A stretch of DNA of 64,000 bases from an uncultured Sphingomonas sp. (GTDB lineage: Bacteria; Pseudomonadota; Alphaproteobacteria; Sphingomonadales; Sphingomonadaceae): the NCBI RefSeq assembly GCF_913062585.1, contig NZ_CAJXWX010000016.1, forward strand, positions 27,455 to 91,454, read 5' to 3'. A model generated the notes under the pieces. That model was given only the letters and a program-made list of their open reading frames with translations, was not told where the DNA came from and did no database searches. Positions 1-7,702 of the stretch are shown here, in pieces (within the stretch, counting starts at the first letter, position 1; each line of letters opens with the position of its first letter). The translations under genes and the position numbers were made by a program.

Positions 1-385
1 GGTCGCCCGGCAGGATGCGTCCGCCGATAATCACCGGCGCCGGGTGTGCGGCGAAGGCGCGGGCGAGACGGTCGAAATAATCGGGGTGCAGGATACAGTC
101 GTCATCGGTCATCGCGACGATCCGCCCGCGCACGGCGTCCAGGGCGCGGTTGCGGGCGCGGGCGAGGCCGGGCCTGGGCTCGGCCAGAAGGCGTACGGCG
201 AAGGGGCGATCGGTCGCCCATCGCCGTACCATCGCCGCCGTCCCGTCGGTCGAGCCATTGTCCACCACGATCAGCTCGATCCGGTGGGGGGCGGCCCGTT
301 CCGCCGCCTCGGCGATCGAGGCGAGCGTCGCGCCCAGGCTGCGAATGCGATTGCGGGTACAGATCAGCAGGCTGATCTCGATCAT
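1..385 (-). CDS. Glycosyltransferase family 2, partial (runs off left edge)
   Basis: The first 128 codons of a GT-A fold glycosyltransferase are present and the gene continues beyond the left edge. The N-terminus reads MIEISLLICTRNR, followed by the nucleotide-binding segment VVDNGSTDGT and a metal-binding-type acidic cluster TDDDC. This order is standard for family 2 enzymes that add a sugar from a nucleotide donor. The ATG at 385 overlaps the stop of the upstream pyruvyl transferase as ATGA, so this is the last visible gene of a six-gene operon. Donor and acceptor cannot be told from the sequence. Its job is inferred to be assembly of the glycan made by the whole operon. Confidence 0.85.
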   Translation of the reverse strand, partial: MIEISLLICTRNRIRSLGATLASIAEAAERAAPHRIELIVVDNGSTDGTAAMVRRWATDRPFAVRLLAEPRPGLARARNRALDAVRGRIVAMTDDDCILHPDYFDRLARAFAAHPAPVIIGGRILPGD

Positions 386-1293
386 CCGGCCACCATCGCC
401 GCCGCCTCGGCCGGGGACGCGGCCTGTCGGACGGTGGGGCTGTCGCGGGTCCAGGCGGCGATATAGGCGCCGACCTTTCCATAATCATTGTCCAGCACGA
501 CATGGTCGATGCCGAGGAGCAGCGACAGGATATGGCCGTGGAGCCGGTCGGTCACGACCGTTTCGCCCAGGGCCAGCAGGTTCAGGCCGCGTGCGACCCG
601 TTGCTGGGCCCGCTCGGTGGGATCACGCGCCGTCACCGGAGCTTCCTCCAGCCAGTCGCGTACCACGGCACCAGGCAGGGCAAGGAGCGGCGTATCGTCG
701 CGCTCTGCGCGTTCGGTGTCGGTTCGCAGCAGCAGGAGGTGGCCACACTCGGCCGCGCCGGGGCGGGGCAGGGGGCCAAGGCCGAAGGCGGAGTCCGGTG
801 CCAGCGTGACGGGGCAATCAACATGGCGCTCCGCCAGCATCTGGCTGGGCTGGTCGCGGACATAGAGGTGAAAGTCGGGATGGCGCCCGGCCTGCGCCGC
901 GAAGCGCGTGCGATGGGCGGGATCGCGGAAATGGATCGACTGGGGCAGTTGAACGATCGGGCGATCGGGAAAACGCTCCAGCAGATATTCGCGAAACCGC
1001 TGATGATGCGGCCATATATCGCCCAGATTGCCGCCCCCATGGATCAGGATCGGGCCCTCGGGACAGGCGGCGCGGAAGGCTGCCTCGTCGAAATCGTCCC
1101 AGCGGGAGACATAGGCCGGGGCACCCGCGCTGACCGCGTGGAGGAGGGCGATCTCGCCCAGCCAGATGGCGCTGTCGCCAACATTGGCATGATCGGGAAA
1201 GTCGACCAGCGCATAGGGCTCGCCAGCGCGGACGTGACGGCGATAAAGGGCGAGCAGCGCGTCGCACTGTCGGGCGATGACGGTCCCGCTCAC
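382..1293 (-). CDS. Polysaccharide pyruvyl transferase family protein
   Basis: A 303-residue protein of the polysaccharide pyruvyl transferase family, which transfers pyruvate from phosphoenolpyruvate onto a sugar as a ketal or ester. Visible family signatures are an N-terminal DFPDHANVGDSAIW, the glycine-rich HGGGNLGD, the QLPQSIHF segment and the C-terminal TDRLHGHILSLLLG. The GTG at 1293 is preferred because it overlaps the upstream stop as GTGA, like the junctions of the other operon members. An ATG at 1359 would lie deep inside the upstream gene. It suggests that the operon product is an acidic pyruvylated glycan. Some relatives have other substrates, so the exact modification is an inference. 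Confidence 0.85.
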   Translation of the reverse strand: MSGTVIARQCDALLALYRRHVRAGEPYALVDFPDHANVGDSAIWLGEIALLHAVSAGAPAYVSRWDDFDEAAFRAACPEGPILIHGGGNLGDIWPHHQRFREYLLERFPDRPIVQLPQSIHFRDPAHRTRFAAQAGRHPDFHLYVRDQPSQMLAERHVDCPVTLAPDSAFGLGPLPRPGAAECGHLLLLRTDTERAERDDTPLLALPGAVVRDWLEEAPVTARDPTERAQQRVARGLNLLALGETVVTDRLHGHILSLLLGIDHVVLDNDYGKVGAYIAAWTRDSPTVRQAASPAEAAAMVAG

Positions 1294-2366
1294 GCCGCCA
1301 TGGCGTCCGGCCGGGCCGCGCGAACCTGGGCATAGAGCGCCTCGCACCGGTCGAGCCACAGGTCGCGGGCAAAATGCGCCTCGACGCGTCGGCGGGGAAC
1401 GGCGCGCGGAATCGCCATCGCCTGCCCGATGGCCTGGGCGAGGGCGACGACGTCCCCTGGCGGAGCGACGATGCCCGCCTCGCCCACGACTTCACGGGCG
1501 GCGCCCTGGTCGAAGGCGGCGACGGGCAGACCGCAGGCCATCGCCTCGATCGCGACCAGCCCGAACGGCTCATCCCAGCAAGGGGTGAAGAGGAACACCG
1601 AGGCCTTACCGAGTTCCTGCGCGAGCGTCGTGCCATCCAGATGCCCGCCATAGCGGATCGTACCATCAAGCAGCGGGGCGACCGCCGCCGCATGATAATC
1701 CGGATCTTCGATCGCACCGAACAGGGTCAAGGGAATGCCCGCCGCCCGTGCCGCCTGTATTGCCAGATGCGGCCCCTTATTGGGGGTGATCCGTCCGCAC
1801 CACACCGCCTCGCCATTGCCCTTTGCGACAAATGGCCAGGCGGCGGGGTCGATAGCGTTGTGCAACACCGAGGCTTCCGGTGGCGCGCCGTTGGGCCACC
1901 AGGCCTTCATCTGGCTGGCGGACGTCACGGTCAGACGGTGGGTCGGCGATGGGCTCGTCCGCACGAAGTGATGAAGTGCGTCATAGGGTGGCACATGGAG
2001 CGAGGTGACGGTCGGCACCTGCGCGGTCCGGCGCGGCTCCAGGGGAAAGCGGTGCAGGCTGTTGTTATGCACCACGTCGAAGCCGCCACGCGCGATCCGG
2101 TCGCAGGCGGCGGCGTAACCGGCATCGACATGCGCGATTAGCTCCGGCTTGCCGTGATGCTCGGCCCAAGGGAAGACGGCCTCGTAATGGACGGGCAGGA
2201 CCGGGTCGATTGTGAAGCGCGGGTCGCTGTCGCCGCTGGCGAACAGCACCACCTCATGCCCGCGCGCCACCAACCCCTCGGCCAGATACCAGCCATGCGC
2301 CTCCATGCCGCCCAGAAAGGGTTGGCGGATCGGCTGGCGGACATGCGCCAGCAGCGCGATTCTCAT
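1290..2366 (-). CDS. Glycosyltransferase family 4 (GT-B)
   Basis: A 358-residue retaining GT-B enzyme. The N-terminal acceptor domain begins MRIALLAHVRQP and contains GGMEAHGWYLAEGLVARGHEV. The C-terminal donor domain has the GRITPNKGPHLAIQAA segment and the family hallmark DEPFGLVAIEAMACGLPV, whose glutamates contact the nucleotide sugar. The ATG at 2366 overlaps the preceding stop as ATGA. The frame stays open upstream to 2576, but that extension has composition unlike a protein and overlaps a real gene. It belongs to the glycan operon; donor and linkage are unknown. Confidence 0.88.
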   Translation of the reverse strand: MRIALLAHVRQPIRQPFLGGMEAHGWYLAEGLVARGHEVVLFASGDSDPRFTIDPVLPVHYEAVFPWAEHHGKPELIAHVDAGYAAACDRIARGGFDVVHNNSLHRFPLEPRRTAQVPTVTSLHVPPYDALHHFVRTSPSPTHRLTVTSASQMKAWWPNGAPPEASVLHNAIDPAAWPFVAKGNGEAVWCGRITPNKGPHLAIQAARAAGIPLTLFGAIEDPDYHAAAVAPLLDGTIRYGGHLDGTTLAQELGKASVFLFTPCWDEPFGLVAIEAMACGLPVAAFDQGAAREVVGEAGIVAPPGDVVALAQAIGQAMAIPRAVPRRRVEAHFARDLWLDRCEALYAQVRAARPDAMAA

Positions 2367-3277
2367 GCCGCGACGCGGGGCTTGCCCGCGCGTTCCTCCA
2401 ACAGGCGGATGACGCTGGCGGTATTGGCATAGGGTTGGTGACTTTGCTGGCCGGTCAGTGCCAGATCGTCCGCGTCCGGTCGGCGCAGGATGCGGATGGG
2501 ACGACCCGGCGTGTCGTCGATCAGGCCCATCAGGCGAAAGGCGTGCAGCCAGTGGCCCATGGTGCGATAGCCCCATTTCGCCTCAAACAGCTCGGCATTG
2601 CGGACGACGCTGTCGATGTGATGGACCGGCGGCATGTGATGGGGGTGATATTGGTGATAGGCCAGTCCGCCCTTGATCCAGGCGATCGGCACGCCCGCCT
2701 TATCGACGACTTTGCCGAAATCGGTATCCTCGCCGCCATAACCCGCATAGCGCTCGTCGAAACCGCCGGTCGCGAGGAAGGTCGCGCGGCGCATCGCGAA
2801 GTTGAGCGACCAGAAGCAGCGATAATCCGTGCATCGCTCGACCCCTTGCGGCGGCGGACCGCGTCGGTCGGAATGGCGGACCGCGACCTCGGCGAATTGT
2901 TCGTAACGCCAGTCGCCCTGCGTCGCGCCGCCGGGCAGGTACATCACCTCGCCCATCAGCAGTCCGTCCATCTCATCCAGACAGCGGTCGTAATCGGCGA
3001 GCAGATCGGGCGTCGGGATGCAATCCATGTCGAGGAAGACCAGATTGTCGCCGACCGCGGCTTTCGCCGCCGCATTGCGCGCGGCAGCCAGTGGCAGGCG
3101 CGGACCGGTCAACATCATCTGGCGGACGGGAAAGGGCGCCTCCGGAAGGTCATAGGGCGTGTCCTGAATAACCGCGACGATCAGCTCGGCAGGCAGCATC
3201 GTCTGGCGGCTGAGGCCAAGGACGACATTGCGCAGATGATCGGGGCGGCCCCCGGCGAGCGTGACGACCGAGATCAT
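2363..3277 (-). CDS. Glycosyltransferase family 2, galactosyltransferase-like
   Basis: A 304-residue GT-A glycosyltransferase. The start MISVVTLAGGRPDHL is followed by the metal-binding motif DMDCIP near residue 95 and a C-terminal block FDERYAGYGGEDTDFG. The last is typical of the galactosyltransferase C-terminal subfamily and holds the catalytic acidic residues. The ATG at 3277 overlaps the upstream stop as ATGA. The same frame stays open to 3928, but that part is the arginine-rich shadow of the next gene. It probably adds one residue of the operon's glycan. The sugar it uses cannot be assigned. Confidence 0.87.
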   Translation of the reverse strand: MISVVTLAGGRPDHLRNVVLGLSRQTMLPAELIVAVIQDTPYDLPEAPFPVRQMMLTGPRLPLAAARNAAAKAAVGDNLVFLDMDCIPTPDLLADYDRCLDEMDGLLMGEVMYLPGGATQGDWRYEQFAEVAVRHSDRRGPPPQGVERCTDYRCFWSLNFAMRRATFLATGGFDERYAGYGGEDTDFGKVVDKAGVPIAWIKGGLAYHQYHPHHMPPVHHIDSVVRNAELFEAKWGYRTMGHWLHAFRLMGLIDDTPGRPIRILRRPDADDLALTGQQSHQPYANTASVIRLLEERAGKPRVAA

Positions 3278-4413
3278 GAATGGGCTCCGATGGATGGGGA
3301 AAGCGGGGCGGGTTCGATGGGCCACAGCCGGTGGGCGAGCGCCTCCAGCCAGTCGGCGGCCATCTGTGCCGGGCTGTCGGCGATCATCGCGCGCTGGATG
3401 GCGGGGCGGTGCTGGCCAAGGGTTTCGGCGAGTGCGGCGGTCCAGGCCTGGGCGGAGGAGGGCAGGTGCGGGCGGACACAGGCGACCCCGGCGGCCACAA
3501 GCGCCTCGGCCTTGCGGTGCTGCTCGTCGAAATAGCGCCATTCGGGGATGGCGAGCCAAGGACGGGCGGCGGCCAGGACCTGCTGGCAGGTGGTGTTGCC
3601 GGTCGAGGCGATGACCAGATCGGCGGCGGCGACATGATCGGCGGCGTTGTCGACCCAGCCGCGATGCTCGATATTGCCGGGCTCGGTCGCGTGCCAGTCG
3701 CGGACGATCGGGCCGATGGTGATCCAGCGGGCACCCGGGCGACTGCGCGCGCCGACGCCGAGCGGCGCCTGGGCGAAGCCGCCGCCGCCGCCGCCCGACA
3801 GGACCAGGATCATCTCCTCGTCCGCGCCCACGCCGATCCGCTGGCGCGCCAGCTCGCGCTCCGGCACGCGGGTATCGACGCCCAGGCCGCCGGCGAAACA
3901 GGTCTTCGCGCGCATCGCGGCGTCCCATTCGGGCTGGGCCAGCGCTTCGTCGAACGCGGCCAGCAGCCCCGCTGCGCCGTCATAGGCTGCGCGGTGCCCC
4001 GGATCGCCGCGATCGCCATGCTGCAGGATCTTCACATGCGGAACCGAACAGATGCGCGCGAGCTGCGCGATCTCGGCTGATACGTCGCAGATCATCAGCG
4101 CGGGGTTCGCGGTGTCGAACCAGCGGGCGATCACCGCCATCGCATGGCGGATACCGGGCCAGCCGAGCGGCGCGCAGTGCAGCGTGTCGGGGGTCGGCAC
4201 CATGTCCATGCCGGTCGCCTCCATCCCGGTCGGCTCGAACAGCGAGGGGATGACGATCCGCTCCACATGGGGTGGCAAAGCGGGGAAAATATCGTCGCGC
4301 GCGCAGAAGATCGTGACCGGGCGCTCGGGTGGCAGGGCGTTGAGGATGGCGGCGCAGCGCTCGGCATGGCCGCGCCCCTGGTGATGGACGAAATAGCCGA
4401 AGGGACGGCTCAT
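3274..4413 (-). CDS. GT-B glycosyltransferase with GT28/MurG-like C-terminal domain
   Basis: A 379-residue protein starting MSRPFGYFVHHQGRGHAERC, where GHGR-like residues mark the first loop of MurG/UGT-type enzymes. The C-terminal half carries LVLSGGGGGGFAQ and DLVIASTGNTTCQQVLAAARPWLAIPE, the nucleotide-sugar pocket of GT1/GT28 transferases. The closing motif is RYFDEQHRKAEAL. The ATG at 4413 overlaps the upstream sucrose-phosphate synthase stop as ATGA. It is unlikely to be MurG itself, because the segment sits in a glycan operon and lacks a division/cell-wall context. Acceptor and donor are unknown. Confidence 0.8.
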   Translation of the reverse strand: MSRPFGYFVHHQGRGHAERCAAILNALPPERPVTIFCARDDIFPALPPHVERIVIPSLFEPTGMEATGMDMVPTPDTLHCAPLGWPGIRHAMAVIARWFDTANPALMICDVSAEIAQLARICSVPHVKILQHGDRGDPGHRAAYDGAAGLLAAFDEALAQPEWDAAMRAKTCFAGGLGVDTRVPERELARQRIGVGADEEMILVLSGGGGGGFAQAPLGVGARSRPGARWITIGPIVRDWHATEPGNIEHRGWVDNAADHVAAADLVIASTGNTTCQQVLAAARPWLAIPEWRYFDEQHRKAEALVAAGVACVRPHLPSSAQAWTAALAETLGQHRPAIQRAMIADSPAQMAADWLEALAHRLWPIEPAPLSPSIGAHS

Positions 4414-6425
4414 GCCGCGCTGGCCCGCGTCGCGGCGGGGGCGGTCAGGCCTAGCCGGTCGAGCCCCTCCAATACGCCGTTCGCATGATGGCCATCGGTG
4501 CGGATCAGGCCATCGCGTGGCACCAGCCCGTCCAGCTCGTCGCTGGCATTGCCGACGACGATGGCATGGCCGCAGTCCTCCAGCATGTCGACATCGTTGC
4601 CGCTGTCGCCCGCCGCGATACAGGCGCCGAGCGGCAGGCCCAGGCGCCGGGCATAGGCCGCCACCGCCGCCGCCTTGCCGCCCAGCGGGGCCAGCACGTC
4701 GATCAGCTTGCCGTGCGAGAACACGGTCTTCGCCGCCAGTCCCTGTTCGGCCAGCGTTTCGCGTACCCGTGCGGCGTCCTCCGCAGTGCCGAAATAGCTG
4801 ACCTTGTGCGGGCCCGCCGTATCGCGCGGCTGGGGGCGCAGGCGGAGCGGCTTCAGCGCGGCGACCACCGCCTTGCGATCCCAGCCCTGGTTCAGGCGCG
4901 CGGAAAAGTCCGGGCATTCCTGCCACCCGCGCTGGCTCTTCAGCATGATGCGGGTGCCGACATCGGTGATGAAGGCGTCGGGTTCGGGCAGTCCCCATTG
5001 CGACAGGATGGCACGCGCCATCGAGAAGCAGCGCCCGGTCGCGACGACGAAGGGCAGGTCGCTGCCCTGGCGCCATTGGGTAAAGGCGTGGGCGCCGACC
5101 CGGCAGCCGGTCAGCGTATGGTCGATATCGCTGGCCAGCAGGCCGGGCGCGCGGGGCAGCCGGGCATAGAGCGCGACGGACTCGGCCGCATAGCGCGTCC
5201 AGTCGTAACGGCCTGCCCCTTCGCGCCCCGCTGCACTCATGCGGGCATGGCGTTCGGGATCGGACAATATGGCTAGGCAGGCCGCCGCGATCGCCGCTTC
5301 GTCGCGCGGCTCGACGAGCAAGCCATGGCCGAGCGCGCCGACGATCTCGCTGGGCCCGCCATGCCGTGTCGCGACCACCGGCGCCCCCGCCGCCGCCGCT
5401 TCGATCAGCGTCAGGCCGAAGGGCTCGTGAAGGGCCGCATTGACGAAGACGCCACCCTGCGCCGCCCGGTCATAAAGGGCAGCGACGTCATGCCCGTCAT
5501 GGGCGGGCGGCAGCGCGAAGCGGCCCTGAAGGTCGGGGTGGCTGGCCAGCGCCTGCAATTCCCCCAGCACCGCGCGTTCCTCCGGCGAGCCGGGACCGTC
5601 ATGCTGACCCGCCAGGATGACCAGATTGGCGGCATCCCGCAGCGCGGGCGAGGCGGCATAGGCGCGGGCCAGCGCGGCCAGGTTCTTCTTGGGCACGGGG
5701 CGCGCGATGGCGAGCAGAATGGGCTTGGCCGGATCGGTGAGGTGATCGCCCAGCCGCTCGACGAGATGGGGCTGACGCGGCGGGCTGGTATCGCGGCGGG
5801 GCACGCCCGGTGCGATGCGGTGGATGCGCCCATCGACCGGCACGCCATAGCCGTGCACCTGTCGCTCGGCCTCGTCATGGGTCGAGACGATCAGGGCATC
5901 GGCCTTGGCAATGGACTCGCGCTCGGCGGCGATCCGGCCGTCCAGCGTGGGGGAGGCGCCGTGATGCCGCGCCTTGTCGATGCCCAGCGCATGGGGCGTG
6001 TAGACGAAGGGGATGGCGAAGCGGCGCCGTGCCTCGGCCGCCACGGCGGCGGCGTCGGAGAAATGGGCGTGGATCACGTCGGGAAGCCGGGGCAGGCGGG
6101 CGAGATGCGCGCAGAACGCTTCGGCAAAGGCGTCCAGTTCCTCCGCCAGCGCCTCCTTTTCCAGATAGCGCCGATCCTCGGTGGCGATGCGGTCGATCGT
6201 CAGGTTGTCCGTCAGACGCTCGCTGGCGCGGGCATGATCGAGGCCCAGACCGGCGCCCTCGAACAGGCGGGTGACGATGGATACTTGATCCACGTCAATA
6301 TTCATAGCCTGGGCATGGGCGGCGTCAAGGATATAGGCGATATGGCCGCCCGTGTCGGCGGTGATGCCATAGTGAACGGGTGGTGATTTCAGGCAGCCGC
6401 CAAGCGCCAGATGAAGGATAAACAA
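4410..6425 (-). CDS. Sucrose-phosphate synthase/phosphatase fusion
   Basis: A 671-residue two-domain enzyme that would make sucrose-6-phosphate from UDP- or ADP-glucose and fructose-6-phosphate and then remove the phosphate. Residues 1 to about 420 are a GT4 sucrose-phosphate synthase: ITADTGGHIAYIL near the start, IARPVPKKNL, and EPFGLTLIEAAAAGAPVV. The C-terminal 240 residues are a HAD phosphatase with SDIDHTLT (motif I) and GDSGNDVDML (motif IV), so both active sites look intact. The start is a TTG at 6425, chosen because MFILHLALGGCL matches the usual N-terminus of the family and an AAGGGGCGAGA ribosome site lies just upstream. It heads the glycan operon, which suggests that sucrose or a sucrose-like disaccharide is a product or a primer. 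Confidence 0.87.
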   Translation of the reverse strand: MFILHLALGGCLKSPPVHYGITADTGGHIAYILDAAHAQAMNIDVDQVSIVTRLFEGAGLGLDHARASERLTDNLTIDRIATEDRRYLEKEALAEELDAFAEAFCAHLARLPRLPDVIHAHFSDAAAVAAEARRRFAIPFVYTPHALGIDKARHHGASPTLDGRIAAERESIAKADALIVSTHDEAERQVHGYGVPVDGRIHRIAPGVPRRDTSPPRQPHLVERLGDHLTDPAKPILLAIARPVPKKNLAALARAYAASPALRDAANLVILAGQHDGPGSPEERAVLGELQALASHPDLQGRFALPPAHDGHDVAALYDRAAQGGVFVNAALHEPFGLTLIEAAAAGAPVVATRHGGPSEIVGALGHGLLVEPRDEAAIAAACLAILSDPERHARMSAAGREGAGRYDWTRYAAESVALYARLPRAPGLLASDIDHTLTGCRVGAHAFTQWRQGSDLPFVVATGRCFSMARAILSQWGLPEPDAFITDVGTRIMLKSQRGWQECPDFSARLNQGWDRKAVVAALKPLRLRPQPRDTAGPHKVSYFGTAEDAARVRETLAEQGLAAKTVFSHGKLIDVLAPLGGKAAAVAAYARRLGLPLGACIAAGDSGNDVDMLEDCGHAIVVGNASDELDGLVPRDGLIRTDGHHANGVLEGLDRLGLTAPAATRASAA

Positions 6426-6437
6426 TCTCGCCCCTTT

Positions 6438-6455
6438 CGTTATGGAGCGATAACG
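6438..6455. promoter_or_regulatory. Inverted repeat upstream of the glycan operon
   Basis: CGTTAT and ATAACG flank a 6-bp spacer, 13 bp upstream of the TTG start at 6425. A further GTTAT half site lies at 6459-6463, which on the minus strand also gives a TATAAC -10-like hexamer. It could be a repressor site overlapping the promoter of the minus-strand operon; no regulator can be named. Confidence 0.35.
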
Positions 6456-6523
6456 TCGGTTATATTGATTGTGTCCCGACGGGTGCCCAAAAGATCGGCG
6501 ATCGGAACGCTTTGCCTCTGATC

Positions 6524-6537
6524 TTGATGCGCATCAA
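6524..6537. promoter_or_regulatory. FNR/FixK-type box
   Basis: TTGATGCGCATCAA is a perfect 14-bp palindrome. It matches the Fnr/FnrL/FixK consensus TTGAT-N4-ATCAA exactly. It lies between the patatin gene (ending at 6554) and the glycan operon (starting at 6425), about 100 bp upstream of the latter. Position and exact match suggest oxygen-linked activation of the operon. A chance palindrome is possible but unlikely. Confidence 0.55.
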
Positions 6538-6553
6538 TATTTGGGCGATCGGG

Positions 6554-7606
6554 TCAATCGCGTATCGCTTCCTCCGGCAGGCCGTCGAAGGAGGACGCAT
6601 GGCCCAGGGCATCGCGATGATCGGCCAGCCATGTTTCGGCCTGGGCATGGCCCAACTGGCGCAAATCCTGAAGCACCGACCAGCGCGTATCGACCTTGCT
6701 GGTGCCCGAGCGGCCCGCCAGTTCGGGCGGCGGCGACAGGAGATGCAGGTTGACCCGTGCGATGGCGCGCATCCGCACGTCGCGCGACCGCTCGCTTCGC
6801 GCGATATCCTGGATTTCGGACAGCGCGCGCAGATCGCGGCGCAGGCAGGCGTTGAAGCTGATGTCGCTGACCCGTCGCATGACGTCACCCACCGATCCAC
6901 CGACATCCTCGACGGTGAAGGGCGTGATCTGCACCACGATCATGTCGGTCGCGCCGATCGCATCGGTCAGCAGCGGCTCCAGCGCGGGGTTGGCGGTGAA
7001 GCCGCCGTCCCAATATTGCTCGCCATCGATCTCCACCGCCGCGAACAGCTCGGGCAGGCAGGCCGAGGCCATCAGCGCGTCGAGCGTGACGTGCTCGCCG
7101 GTGAACAGGCGCGCCGATCCGCTGGCGATATGCGTCGCCGCGACATGGAACGGCACGTCGGTCTGCCGCGCGAGCAGGTCCAGGTCGACGCTCGCCTCGA
7201 CCGCGCGGCGCAGCGCACTCATGTCGCGCACACCGGGCAGGAAGGGCGCGACATAGCGGCTGGAGAGCTTGGCGATGTCCAGCGATCGCCGTAGCAGCGA
7301 TTCGTAGAACGGGCCGCCCAGCGCGCCGACGTCGAGCGGGGCGAGCGGCGATGCATCGGCGACGGCCCGCCACAATCGCTCCAGCGCGGCGCGTGCCCCG
7401 GCATGTCCGTCCGCGACATAGCCCGACACCAGGGCCGCGCCATTGACCGCCCCGGCGCTGGCGCCGCTGACGCCGACCAGCTCGATATCCTCATCGAGCA
7501 GCCGTTCGATCACGCCCCAGCCATAGGCGCCGTGCGCGCCGCCGCCTTGCAGGGCGAGGGCGACGCGCGGTCTGGCTTTCCGTTTGGGATCGAGACGGTC
7601 GGTCAT
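6554..7606 (-). CDS. Patatin-like phospholipase
   Basis: A 350-residue cytosolic serine lipase of the patatin family, expected to cleave acyl chains from phospholipids with a Ser-Asp dyad. The oxyanion loop LQGGGAHGAYGWG is near the N-terminus, the nucleophile elbow is GVSGASAG and the dyad Asp lies in YWDGGF. The ATG at 7606 is chosen because GAAGGAGG sits six bases upstream; an in-frame start at 7654 has no such site. No signal peptide is visible. It stands alone, 96 bp downstream of the fucosidase gene. Close relatives are often annotated as DUF3734-type patatins, and its physiological role is unknown. Confidence 0.88.
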   Translation of the reverse strand: MTDRLDPKRKARPRVALALQGGGAHGAYGWGVIERLLDEDIELVGVSGASAGAVNGAALVSGYVADGHAGARAALERLWRAVADASPLAPLDVGALGGPFYESLLRRSLDIAKLSSRYVAPFLPGVRDMSALRRAVEASVDLDLLARQTDVPFHVAATHIASGSARLFTGEHVTLDALMASACLPELFAAVEIDGEQYWDGGFTANPALEPLLTDAIGATDMIVVQITPFTVEDVGGSVGDVMRRVSDISFNACLRRDLRALSEIQDIARSERSRDVRMRAIARVNLHLLSPPPELAGRSGTSKVDTRWSVLQDLRQLGHAQAETWLADHRDALGHASSFDGLPEEAIRD

Positions 7607-7702
7607 GGCGTACCTCCTTCTGCGTCGTGCCATGTTGCAACGCACAAGAGGCAAATGCCATCCCGTCGCGGCGAGAAAAATCGTCGCGACGGGGAGCGGG
7701 GG

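Noticed and set aside
3274..4413. Possible MurG (cell-wall GlcNAc transferase)
   Set aside because: The GT28-like pocket is shared by many enzymes; the gene is in a glycan operon and not in a division/cell-wall cluster.
4414..5076. N-terminal extension of the GT-B gene ending at 3274
   Set aside because: The extension lies within the sucrose-phosphate synthase gene in another frame and is arginine-rich; the ATG at 4413 with ATGA overlap is the real start.
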